Shown here one piece after another: positions 56,195 to 63,475 of a stretch of 64,000 bases of DNA. Both the position numbers and the translations under genes were made by a program. Numbering within the stretch: the stretch's first letter is position 1; every line of letters begins with the position of its first letter. The stretch is from Pseudoxanthomonas suwonensis (GTDB lineage Bacteria > Pseudomonadota > Gammaproteobacteria > Xanthomonadales > Xanthomonadaceae). The notes below the pieces were generated by a model, which worked only from the letters and a program-made list of their open reading frames with translations, was not told where the DNA came from and did not search any database. The stretch covers positions 558,001 to 622,000 of the forward strand of contig NZ_CP011144.1 of the NCBI RefSeq assembly GCF_000972865.1. The letters are read 5' to 3'.

Positions 56195-56222
56195 TTGACA
56201 ATTGATATCATTTTGATATCTT
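56195..56222 (+). promoter_or_regulatory. Promoter and operator of the SPFH operon
   Basis: A consensus -35 TTGACA (56195-56200), a 16-base spacer and TATCTT (56217-56222) as -10. Within and beside the spacer lie TTGATATCA (56202-56210; TGATATCA is a perfect 8-bp palindrome) and TTTGATATC (56212-56220), whose TGATATC words are 11 bases apart, one helical turn. Such repeated half-sites overlapping the -10 fit a ribbon-helix-helix repressor, and the operon encodes one. Confidence 0.65.
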
Positions 56223-56248
56223 TCATTCGCGACCCAGGAGACCTCGCC

Positions 56249-57124
56249 ATGAAAGAGCTTCCGATCCGTTCCCTGCCCGGCATCCCCGTCCTCATCGCGG
56301 CCATCCTCGCGGGAATCGCCGCGGTCTGGCTGTTCATGCGCGGCGTCGGTATCGCCGGCCCGCCGGGCGGCGGCCTTTACGTCGCCGCCGCGGCCGTGCT
56401 GACCCTGGTCGTCGTGCTGACGCTCGTCGGCCTGTACTCGATCCAGCCCAACCAGGCCGCGGTGCTGAGCCTGTTCGGCAAGTACGTGGGCACGGTCAAG
56501 GAGGCCGGCCTGCGCTGGAACAACCCCTTCTACTCCAAGCGCAAGGTCAGCCAGCGCGTGCGCAACTTCGAGAGCGGCAAGCTCAAGGTCAACGAGCTGG
56601 ACGGCAGCCCGATCGAGATCGCCGCGGTGATCGTGTGGCAGGTCGTCGACGCCTCCGAGGCGGTGTTCAACGTCGACGATTACGAGAGCTTCGTCCACAT
56701 CCAGTCCGAGGCGGCGCTGCGGGCGATGGCCTCCAGCTACCCCTACGACCAGCACGACGAGGGCCAGACCGCGCTGCGCAGCCACCCGCAGGAGATCTCC
56801 GAGCATCTGCAGGCGCAGATCGCCGAGCGCCTGGGCACCGCCGGCGTTGAAGTGATCGAGGCGCGGATCAGCCACCTGGCCTACGCGCCGGAGATCGCCC
56901 AGGTGATGCTGCAGCGGCAGCAGGCCAACGCGGTGATCGCCGCGCGGACCCGGATCGTCGCCGGCGCGGTGGGCATGGTCGAGATGGCCCTGGCCGAACT
57001 GCAGAAGAACGGCGTCGTGCAGCTGGACGAGGAGCGCAAGGCGCAGATGGTCGGCAACCTGCTGGTCGTGCTGTGCGGCGAGCGCGGCATGCAGCCGGTC
57101 CTCAACGCCGGGTCGATCTACTGA
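56249..57124 (+). CDS. SPFH/band-7 domain membrane protein
   Basis: 291 residues from ATG 56249 (AGGAG 8 bases upstream). Two N-terminal helices (about 10-30 and 42-65) precede the band-7 domain, which begins [44 protein letters not shown] and continues with [17 protein letters not shown] and [22 protein letters not shown], the coiled region typical of stomatin/flotillin-like proteins. It forms oligomers in the inner membrane. The operon downstream contains small membrane proteins, a CPBP protease and an RHH regulator, suggesting membrane stress or organisation. Confidence 0.9.
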   Translation: MKELPIRSLPGIPVLIAAILAGIAAVWLFMRGVGIAGPPGGGLYVAAAAVLTLVVVLTLVGLYSIQPNQAAVLSLFGKYVGTVKEAGLRWNNPFYSKRKVSQRVRNFESGKLKVNELDGSPIEIAAVIVWQVVDASEAVFNVDDYESFVHIQSEAALRAMASSYPYDQHDEGQTALRSHPQEISEHLQAQIAERLGTAGVEVIEARISHLAYAPEIAQVMLQRQQANAVIAARTRIVAGAVGMVEMALAELQKNGVVQLDEERKAQMVGNLLVVLCGERGMQPVLNAGSIY

Positions 57125-57408
57125 TGGAGGCGCTGGCGCCGCTGCTGGTCGCCGTGTCCGGGTTGCCGGCGCTGGGCATCGCCGCCTGGTACACGAGCGA
57201 TGCCGCCGGTCCCCACGCCCGCGGCATCGCCCTGCGCTGGGCGCTGATCGCGCTGGCGATATTCCTCGGCGCCGGCGCCCTGTACTGGGCCGGCGGCGAG
57301 CGGACGCGGACCACCGCGGTGGTGGTGGCGATGCTGGTGGCGGTCAACGCGCTGGCGGTGTCGCTGGTCCTGCACCTGCGCCGCGGCGACCGGGACGCGG
57401 GACGATGA
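57124..57408 (+). CDS. Small membrane protein of the SPFH operon
   Basis: 94 residues; ATG 57124 shares its A with the TGA of the SPFH gene. Three hydrophobic helices (about 3-21, 34-52, 62-84) with a short loop rich in His/Arg ([15 protein letters not shown]). There is no recognised family. It overlaps the next gene by 4 bases (ATGA), so expression is coupled in both directions. Confidence 0.7.
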   Translation: MEALAPLLVAVSGLPALGIAAWYTSDAAGPHARGIALRWALIALAIFLGAGALYWAGGERTRTTAVVVAMLVAVNALAVSLVLHLRRGDRDAGR

Positions 57409-57584
57409 GCGAGAAGAAGGCCTATCCGCTGCGGATCAACGCCGACGTGCTGGCGGCGGCGCAGCGCTGGGCCGACGACGAGCTGCGCAGCCTCAACGCG
57501 CAGATCGAATACGTGCTGCGCGACGCGCTGCGCAAGGCGGGCCGGCTGCCGAAGCCGGGCGACAACCGGGAGAAGGAATCATGA
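57405..57584 (+). CDS. Arc/MetJ-type ribbon-helix-helix protein
   Basis: 59 residues, too short for many ORF callers. Begins [19 protein letters not shown], where [10 protein letters not shown] is the DNA-contacting beta-strand, followed by the two helices [20 protein letters not shown] and DALRKAG and a basic tail. This matches Arc family DNA-binding proteins. It overlaps both neighbours (ATGA at each end). It is the obvious candidate to bind the TGATATC half-sites in the operon promoter and give autorepression. Confidence 0.8.
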   Translation: MSEKKAYPLRINADVLAAAQRWADDELRSLNAQIEYVLRDALRKAGRLPKPGDNREKES

Positions 57585-57760
57585 GCACGCGCTGGCAATA
57601 CCAGGTGGTCGAGATCAAGCCGACGATGCTGGGCGGCTTCAAGCCCGAGGCGGTACAGGAAGCGCTTGCCCAGCAGGGGCGGCAGGGCTGGGAACTGGTG
57701 GGGGTCGTGTCGCCCGGCACGATGATGGCGCTGCTGGCGGTGTTCAAGCGCGAAGGCTGA
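57581..57760 (+). CDS. DUF4177-domain small protein
   Basis: 59 residues from ATG 57581. The family hallmark is the [15 protein letters not shown] opening and the [18 protein letters not shown] segment near the middle. DUF4177 is a small alpha/beta fold found next to SPFH and regulator genes; function unknown. The start overlaps the RHH stop (ATGA). Confidence 0.75.
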   Translation: MSTRWQYQVVEIKPTMLGGFKPEAVQEALAQQGRQGWELVGVVSPGTMMALLAVFKREG

Positions 57761-57769
57761 GGAGACGCC

Positions 57770-57892
57770 ATGTTGCACGTCGTGCATCTGATCGAACGCC
57801 GCCGCGGCCGGCGCGCGCCCTACGTGGCGCTGTTCCTGGTCCTGCTGGCGTCGCTGGCGCTGGCCGCCGGCGCGGCGCTGCTCGCGCGCTGA
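57770..57892 (+). CDS. Very small single-helix membrane protein
   Basis: 40 residues from ATG 57770 with GGAG 5 bases upstream. A basic N-terminus (HLIERRRGRRAPY) is followed by one hydrophobic helix (VALFLVLLASLALAAGAALL), so it is predicted to sit in the inner membrane with the N-terminus inside. Its place inside a tightly packed operon supports a real gene. Confidence 0.6.
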   Translation: MLHVVHLIERRRGRRAPYVALFLVLLASLALAAGAALLAR

Positions 57893-57906
57893 ACCCGGCC
57901 CGCCCC

Positions 57907-58722
57907 ATGGCCACCACGCACCCTGCCTCCGTCGCGCCCGCCTCCGCGCTGGAAGACCTGAAGATCGCCGCGACCTGGGCCGTGCTCGCCGGCCTGTCGG
58001 CGGCGGCACTCATTCCGTACGTCGCCCAGCTCATGCCCGAGGTCTTCGCCAAGGTGCCGCTGCCGCTGGGCGTGATCGCCGCCGCGCAGGGCGCGCAGGC
58101 CATGGCCGTCGCCGGCGTACTGGCCTGGCTCGGCCTGCGCATGGGGCACCGGGTCGGCCTCGGCAGCCCGGTGATGCACGCCTGGCTGGTGCGGCGGCAA
58201 CGCCCGGACTGGGCGCGCCTGCAGCCGGCGCGCGCGGCGCTGCTGGGCATCGCCGCCGCCCTGGCCATCCTCGCCCTCGCCCCGCTGATCGACCGGGCGA
58301 TGCCGCCGATGCTGCAGCCGCCGGCGACGGCCAGCGCCGGCGCGACCGCGCTCAACGGCTTCCTGGCCTCGTTCTACGGAGGCATCGTCGAGGAACTGAT
58401 CCTGCGGCTGTTCCTGATGACGCTGCTGTTGTGGATCGTGGCACGGCTGTGCGGCCGCACGCCGCCGGCCTGGGCCTACTGGGCCGCGATCGTCGCCGCG
58501 GCGCTGCTGTTCGGTGCCGGGCACCTGCCGGCCGCGGCGCAGATCTGGGGACTGGAGCCGGTGGTGGTGCTGCGCACGTTGCTGCTCAACGGCATCGCCG
58601 GAGTGGCGTTCGGCTGGCTGTACTGGAAGCGCGGCATCGAGATGGCGATGCTGGCGCACTTCAGCGCCGACCTCGTGCTGCACGTCGCCGCTCCCCTGCT
58701 CGCTCCGGGATCCGCACCATGA
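57907..58722 (+). CDS. CPBP-family intramembrane glutamic protease
   Basis: 271 residues, about seven to eight membrane helices. The Abi/CPBP motifs are present: EE at 162-163 with Arg167 (IVEELILRLFL), His206 in LFGAGHLP and the final His in MLAHFSADLVLH (about 253). These residues form the active site of Rce1-type proteases that act inside the membrane. Members include bacteriocin-immunity and export proteins, and the target here is unknown. The stop overlaps the next start. Confidence 0.88.
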   Translation: MATTHPASVAPASALEDLKIAATWAVLAGLSAAALIPYVAQLMPEVFAKVPLPLGVIAAAQGAQAMAVAGVLAWLGLRMGHRVGLGSPVMHAWLVRRQRPDWARLQPARAALLGIAAALAILALAPLIDRAMPPMLQPPATASAGATALNGFLASFYGGIVEELILRLFLMTLLLWIVARLCGRTPPAWAYWAAIVAAALLFGAGHLPAAAQIWGLEPVVVLRTLLLNGIAGVAFGWLYWKRGIEMAMLAHFSADLVLHVAAPLLAPGSAP

Positions 58723-59291
58723 CCGACCACACCGATCCCCGCCTGCAACTGGCCCAACCGGGCGCGCGCAGCGGCTTCTGGCTGTTCGCGCTGACCTTCG
58801 TGCTTCCCGTGGCGATCACCGTGGTCGCCGTGGCGGTGTCGGCATCGAGGAGCGGCGGCGCCGGCCTGGCGGATTACCTGGCCCTGGGCGGGGTGATCCT
58901 GCTGTGCGGCGTGCTGTGGCAGGTGCTTTCGAGGTTCATGCGCCGGCAGGCGCTGTCGCTGTCGGCCGAGGCGCTGGAGGTGCGCTCCAGCTTCTACCGC
59001 AGCCGCACCTTGCTGTCGGAGCTGAAGCTGGACCAGGCCCGTGTGGTCGACCTGGACGAGCACATCGAACTGCGACCGATGCTCAAGACCAACGGCTTCG
59101 CCCTGCCCGGCTTCCACAGCGGCTGGTTCCTGCTGCGCAACCGCCGGCGCGCCTTCGTCGCCACCGCCGACGGCCGCCGCAAGCTGTGGCTGCCCGCCCA
59201 CGGCAAGCACGACCTGCTGCTGGAGCCGAAGGACCCGGGCGCGCTGCTGGCCCGCCTGCGCGAACTGGCCACGCCCGCAGGCCGCGGCTGA
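58719..59291 (+). CDS. Membrane protein with bacterial PH-like domain
   Basis: 190 residues from ATG 58719 (ATGA overlap with the CPBP stop). Two helices (about 20-42 and 50-70) precede a soluble beta domain (LSLSAEALEVRSSFYRSRTLLSELKLDQARVVDLDEHIELRPMLK, GFHSGWFLLRNRRRAFVAT) like the bPH fold of small stress proteins (PF03703 group). It is the last gene of the tightly overlapping SPFH operon; a VanY-type gene follows after 17 bases. Confidence 0.7.
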   Translation: MTDHTDPRLQLAQPGARSGFWLFALTFVLPVAITVVAVAVSASRSGGAGLADYLALGGVILLCGVLWQVLSRFMRRQALSLSAEALEVRSSFYRSRTLLSELKLDQARVVDLDEHIELRPMLKTNGFALPGFHSGWFLLRNRRRAFVATADGRRKLWLPAHGKHDLLLEPKDPGALLARLRELATPAGRG

Positions 59292-59308
59292 GCGGCTAAG
59301 CTGCCGCG

Positions 59309-60124
59309 ATGCGCACGCCCCCGGCTCCACTGCACGCCCGCCTGTTCAACACCGCCGACATCGAGTTGTGGCCGGCCGCGCTGCTGCGCGCGCGCGGCAA
59401 CACCGACGCACGCGCGCTATCGCGCGCCCACACCGTGCTGCGGCGCAAGCGCGACGGCCGTTACCTGGCCGCGGCACTGCCCGAAGGACTGCTGCCATTG
59501 GTGCCGCGGCTGGCCCGCGAAGCCGGCATCGACGAGGCGCTCGACCTGCTCGACACCGGCGACGCACGCGGCCGCGCAGCGGTCCAGCCGCCGTATCCCC
59601 TGCCCTTGCACCGCCTGCAGGAACGGCTGCAGGCGCTCGGCATCGACGACGGCTACGCGCAGCGCGCCGGCCTGGGCCTGGTGCCCGAACCGGACTGGCT
59701 GCTGCTGGCCGGCTTCGACCGCTACCGGCGGCCGCTGTGGCTGCTGCCCGGCGCGGCGCGCGCATGGCAGGCGATGCGGCGGGCGGCGGCGGCCGACGGC
59801 GTCGTGCTCGAAGCCATCTCCGGCTACCGCAGCCACGACTACCAGCTCGGCATCTTCGAGCGGAAACGGGCGCGCGGGCAGGACCTGGCGCAGATCCTGG
59901 CGGTCAACGCCGCGCCCGGCTACAGCGAACACCACGGCGGCGACGCGCTGGACATCGGCACGCCCGGCGAGCCGCCGGCCGAGGAATCGTTCGAGGCCAC
60001 GCCGGCCTTCGCCTGGCTGGCCGCGCACGCCGGCGACCACGGCTTCGCGATGAGCTACCCGCGCGGCAACCCGCACGGGATCGTGTACGAACCCTGGCAC
60101 TGGCGCCACCACCCGTCTTTGTAG
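59309..60124 (+). CDS. D-alanyl-D-alanine carboxypeptidase, VanY/M15 type
   Basis: 271 residues. The C-terminal half is a peptidase M15B domain: LEAISGYRSHDYQLGIF, APGYSEHHGGDALDIG with the zinc His and Asp, and VYEPWHWRHH with the last zinc His. It removes the terminal D-Ala from cell-wall peptides. No signal peptide is visible, so the active site may face the cytoplasm, or the protein is exported otherwise. The stop TAG lies inside the following repeat (CTTTGTAGGAGC). Confidence 0.85.
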   Translation: MRTPPAPLHARLFNTADIELWPAALLRARGNTDARALSRAHTVLRRKRDGRYLAAALPEGLLPLVPRLAREAGIDEALDLLDTGDARGRAAVQPPYPLPLHRLQERLQALGIDDGYAQRAGLGLVPEPDWLLLAGFDRYRRPLWLLPGAARAWQAMRRAAAADGVVLEAISGYRSHDYQLGIFERKRARGQDLAQILAVNAAPGYSEHHGGDALDIGTPGEPPAEESFEATPAFAWLAAHAGDHGFAMSYPRGNPHGIVYEPWHWRHHPSL

Positions 60125-60216
60125 GAGCCGGGCTTGCCCACTACGCGACGCCATTGGCGCAGGCGACGCCCTCGTGGTTCCGACGCCCGTGTCGCCGACT
60201 GAAGTCAGCTCCTACA
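60120..60216. repeat. GTAG-type long hairpin repeat at the VanY stop
   Basis: TTGTAGGAGCCGGGCTTGCCC to GACTGAAGTCAGCTCCTACA. The left arm differs (GGGCTTGCCCACTACGCGACG) from the right arm, so pairing is weaker, but ends and core match the family. It provides the TAG stop of the VanY gene. Confidence 0.8.
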
Positions 60217-60239
60217 GAAGAGCGGGCGCACCACGGCTG

Positions 60240-60847
60240 TTGTAGGAGCCGGGTTCAGCCGGCGACACGACGCCGGCGACCCAGGCAGCGCCGCATCGTT
60301 CCGACGCAGGGGGGGCAACGGCGCTCTTGCCTTTCGCGGGAAGCAGGCACGCCGGCGAGGCCATGGGCACAGGCGACTCCCTCGCGGTTCCGACGCCCGT
60401 GTCGCCGACTGAAGTCAGCTCCTACAGAAGAGCGGGCGCACCACGGCTGTTGTAGGAGCCGGGTTCAGCCGGCGACACGACGCCGGCGGCCCAGGCAGCG
60501 CCGCATCGTTCCGACGCAGGGGGGGCAACGGCGCTCCTGCCTTTCGCGGGAAGCAGGCACGCCGGCGAGGCCATGGGCACGGGCGACTCCCTCGCGGTTC
60601 CGACGCCCGTGTCGCCGACTGAAGTCGGCTCCTACAGAAGAGCGGGCGCACCACGGCTGTTGTAGGAGCCGGGTTCAGCCGGCGACACGACGCCGGGGGC
60701 CCAGGCAGCGCCGCGTCGTTCCGACGCATGGGGGGGCAACGGCGCTCTTGCCTTTCGCGGGAAGCAGGCACGCCGGCAAGGCCATGGGCACAGGCGACTC
60801 CCCCGGGGTTCCGACACCCGTGTCGCCGACTGAAGTCGGCTCCTACA
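60240..60847. repeat. Array of three compound long repeats, period 210 bases
   Basis: Units start at 60241, 60451 and 60661. Each begins TTGTAGGAGCCGGGTTCAGCC and ends with CGACTGAAGTC(A/G)GCTCCTACA, like the ordinary repeat, but carries an extra internal block of about 90 bases (CCCAGGCAGCGCCGCATCG...GGCACGCCGG), duplicated with small changes. The 24-base spacer GAAGAGCGGGCGCACCACGG-CTGT repeats too. Both levels of repetition show local amplification. Confidence 0.92.
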
Positions 60848-60887
60848 GGGAAGAGCGGAACGCCGTGGCGCAGTCGGGGATGCGCCG

Positions 60888-61562
60888 TCACTCCTGCGAA
60901 CGCGGCGTCGGCGCCCTGGCCTCGCTGGCCAGGTCGGCGATGCGCCACAGGTACAGGCTGGCGTAGGTGCGGTACGGGCCCCAATTTTCGCCGCGCTCCA
61001 GCAGTTCCTTCGGCGTGGGCATCGCCTCCAGGCGGTCGACCTTCTGCGCGCCCTTGCGGATGCCCAGGTCGTCCACCGGCAGCACGTCGGGACGGCCGAG
61101 GCGGAACATCAGCATCATCTCCACCGTCCAGCGGCCGATGCCGCGCACCGGCACCAGCGCGGCCACGATCTCGTCCTGGTGCAGGGTCGACATCCGCCGC
61201 AGGTCGGGGATCTCGCCACGCGCCTCGCGCGCGGCCAGGTCGCGCAGGGCCAGGGTCTTGTTGCCGGACACGCCGCAGGCGCGCAGCGCCGCGTCGTCGA
61301 TCCGGCCCAGGGTGTCGTGGTGCAGGCGGGTGCTGCCGATCGCCGCCTCCACCCGCCCGACGATGGTCGCGGCCGCCTTGCCCGACAGCTGCTGGAACAG
61401 GATTGCCCGGGCCAGCGCGTCGACCGGGTCGAACGGCTTGCGCCAGCGCGGCTCGGCCGGCAGCGGGCCGAGCCGCTTCATCCAGGCGCCGAGCTTGCGG
61501 TCGCGGCGCGCCAGGTGCGCATAGGCCGCCTCCACGTCGAACCCGCGGGCGTGGCGCGGCAT
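60888..61562 (-). CDS. DNA-3-methyladenine glycosylase II (HhH-GPD)
   Basis: 224 residues from ATG 61562, whose A is shared with the stop of DUF423 (TGATG). HhH-GPD fold: LVPVRGIGRWTVEMMLMFRLGRPDVLPVDDLGIRK with the helix-hairpin-helix and the catalytic Asp (Asp165). The N-terminal ARAILFQQLSGKAAATIVGRVEAA is typical of AlkA/YfjP-like enzymes. It removes alkylated adenine bases from DNA. The last residues (TPRSQE) overlap no other gene. Confidence 0.9.
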   Translation of the reverse strand: MPRHARGFDVEAAYAHLARRDRKLGAWMKRLGPLPAEPRWRKPFDPVDALARAILFQQLSGKAAATIVGRVEAAIGSTRLHHDTLGRIDDAALRACGVSGNKTLALRDLAAREARGEIPDLRRMSTLHQDEIVAALVPVRGIGRWTVEMMLMFRLGRPDVLPVDDLGIRKGAQKVDRLEAMPTPKELLERGENWGPYRTYASLYLWRIADLASEARAPTPRSQE

Positions 61563-61930
61563 CAGCGCCTCACCGCGTCGACCGCCAGCAGCAGCCAGCT
61601 GGCCATCAGCAGGGTGCCGCCGAACGGCGCCAGCCGCGTCGGCCAGCCGAACAGCGCGCCGCCGGCCAGACTGCCGGCGAACAGCAGCGTGCCCAACAGC
61701 AGCCCGGCCAACGCGAACCACTGCAGACGCCGGGCCACCGCCGGCGCCAGCACCGCCAGCACCGCGCCGTGGCCGAAGGCGTAGAGGCTGGCGGTCTGCA
61801 GGTTGCCGCGCGCATGGGCGTCGGCGATGCCGTGGGCCGCATACGCCGACAGCCCGATCGCCAGCGCCGCCAGCACCGCGCCGGCGGCCGCCAGCCAGGT
61901 TCCCGCCCGCCCGTGGGTTCCGAACGCCAT
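61562..61930 (-). CDS. DUF423 membrane protein
   Basis: 122 residues from ATG 61930. Four hydrophobic helices, with the DUF423 pattern AAHGIADAHARGNLQTASLYAFGHG in the first loop and GWPTRLAPFGGTLLMASWLLLAVDA at the end. Function unknown. It is the gene upstream of the glycosylase and they share one base at the stop/start, so they are one transcript. Confidence 0.88.
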   Translation of the reverse strand: MAFGTHGRAGTWLAAAGAVLAALAIGLSAYAAHGIADAHARGNLQTASLYAFGHGAVLAVLAPAVARRLQWFALAGLLLGTLLFAGSLAGGALFGWPTRLAPFGGTLLMASWLLLAVDAVRR

Positions 61931-61982
61931 TGCCGCTCCTCCGTCGCCGTGCCTGCCCGGACGCTGGCGCGAGCCTAAACGA

Positions 61983-62006
61983 AAAGCGCCGCTTGCGCGG
62001 CGCTTT
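61983..62006. terminator. Rho-independent terminator of the SRPBCC gene
   Basis: A perfect 10-bp stem (AAAGCGCCGC with GCGGCGCTTT) around TTGC. Read on the minus strand it is followed by TTTTCGTTT. It lies 43 bases beyond the stop of the minus-strand SRPBCC gene (62050). Confidence 0.8.
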
Positions 62007-62049
62007 CCATCGGGGACTTCGTATCCGTGCCGGCGCTGCCGGCGGCCGG

Positions 62050-63213
62050 TTACTTGATCGCCCAGTAGATGTCGTAGGTGCCCTCGGCGGTGAACGACTT
62101 GTCCACGCCGCCCTTCCAGACTTCGTACGGGCGCTCGGTCACCTCGTAGCCGTGGGTCGTCGCCCAGGCACGCAGCGAATTGCGTGCCGCGTCCAGCGCG
62201 GCCATGTAGCCGGTGAAGGCGGCGAAGGCGGCACGGCCGGGCTCGGTGCGCACGTACTGCACCGGCGCACCGCTGGGGATGATGACCTTCAGCGGCTCGC
62301 CCTCGGCGGCCAGCAGCACGGCGGGCTGCTCGACCGGCGCCTGCTCGCCTTCCGCCGCGTCGCCCTCGGCGGCGGCCGGGGCCGGCGCACGGGCGGTGCT
62401 CTTGCGGCGGACCGGCACGGCCACGTCGAACGCGTACTTCTCGGAGCCGAAGTCGGTGGTGATGATGCGCACCGGACCGGCAGCCTCCAGCTCGGGGTTG
62501 GCCTCCAGGGTGCGCTTGATCCACTCCTGGTTGTTCTTGATCGACTGCTTGATCGCCTCGTTGTTGCGGTCGATGTTGCCGGCATTGACCACCAGCAGGT
62601 CCATGGCCGGCACGTCGACGAGCTTGAGGCCGGTCAGCGGCACGTCCTGGGCGCGGTAGTCGAAGTTCGGCACCGAGGCGAGCATGTTGGCCATGCGGCC
62701 CAGGCCCATCTTGATGTCGTCGCCGACGTGGCGGTTGACGTACAGGCCGGCGTAGCGGCCGAACAGGTTCCAGCCGTAGTCGACGTCGTAGGTCTGGGTG
62801 ATCTTGACGTTGCGGTTGTTCTTGCCGGTCGGCTCGAGCAGGAACTGCATGGTCTTGTCGTTGCCGCGCTGCGGGTCCTCGACCTTGATCACGACCTTCT
62901 GGTTCGGGACGCTGTCGACGATCTCCCAGCTGCCCTTGCCGATGCGGCCTTCCTGCGACTCGTAGTCCAGGCGCGCGCCGACGCCCGACTCGGGGCCGGT
63001 GACGTTGAGCTTGATTTGCGGATCCCGCAGCACCAGCGGATTCCAGTCCTTGAAGCGGCGCAGGTTGTTGACCGTGTCGTAGACGATGGTCATCCGGCGG
63101 TTGGTTTCCACGCTCTCGGAAATGTGGCGATGCGAAGGCAGGACAAGGCCGATCACCAGGGCCAGAACAGCCACGATGCCCAAGGCGATCAGGAACTCGA
63201 TAATGCGGGTCAT
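62050..63213 (-). CDS. SRPBCC (polyketide cyclase/START-like) membrane-anchored protein
   Basis: 387 residues from ATG 63213. One N-terminal helix (IIEFLIALGIVAVLALVIGLVLP) anchors an SRPBCC lipid-binding-like domain at about 30-190 (YDTVNNLRRFKDWNPLVLRDPQIKL, GSWEIVDSVPNQKVVIKVEDP). The C-terminal half (about 200-387) has a GyrI/SOUL-like pattern (YEVTERPYEVWKGGV) with an Ala/Pro/Glu-rich insertion near residues 285-310. The role is unknown; binding of a hydrophobic ligand is likely. The terminator at 61983 follows. Confidence 0.78.
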   Translation of the reverse strand: MTRIIEFLIALGIVAVLALVIGLVLPSHRHISESVETNRRMTIVYDTVNNLRRFKDWNPLVLRDPQIKLNVTGPESGVGARLDYESQEGRIGKGSWEIVDSVPNQKVVIKVEDPQRGNDKTMQFLLEPTGKNNRNVKITQTYDVDYGWNLFGRYAGLYVNRHVGDDIKMGLGRMANMLASVPNFDYRAQDVPLTGLKLVDVPAMDLLVVNAGNIDRNNEAIKQSIKNNQEWIKRTLEANPELEAAGPVRIITTDFGSEKYAFDVAVPVRRKSTARAPAPAAAEGDAAEGEQAPVEQPAVLLAAEGEPLKVIIPSGAPVQYVRTEPGRAAFAAFTGYMAALDAARNSLRAWATTHGYEVTERPYEVWKGGVDKSFTAEGTYDIYWAIK

Positions 63214-63475
63214 GCAGGAGTCTCCGGGGCCGAATCCACGGCGAATTGACAAGGCGAGCCGCGAATCCTAGCAGGCTTCGCCACCCGAGCGCAGCCGGCC
63301 GGGCGACCGGGGCCTGGGGTGAACGGAATTCTTACACCCGGCCGGGCCGGATGTCCCCAGTGGACAGGGGGTCGATGGCCGGAGTTCCGGCCGCGGCCCG
63401 ACGGCGGCTGAACGCCCCGGCGCTCCCGGCGCCCATGCCGCCGCGGGCGGCTCCGGCCGGGCGGACGGAGCACGC

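Noticed and set aside
60240..60847. Small transposon with terminal inverted repeats carrying a gene
   Set aside because: The units have paired ends but the internal part has no ORF with plausible product and no transposase.
63214..63475. Gene in the gap between the SRPBCC gene and the last response regulator
   Set aside because: Open frames are short, Pro/Arg-rich and without a start signal. The gap is GC-rich with small hairpins and most likely holds promoters.
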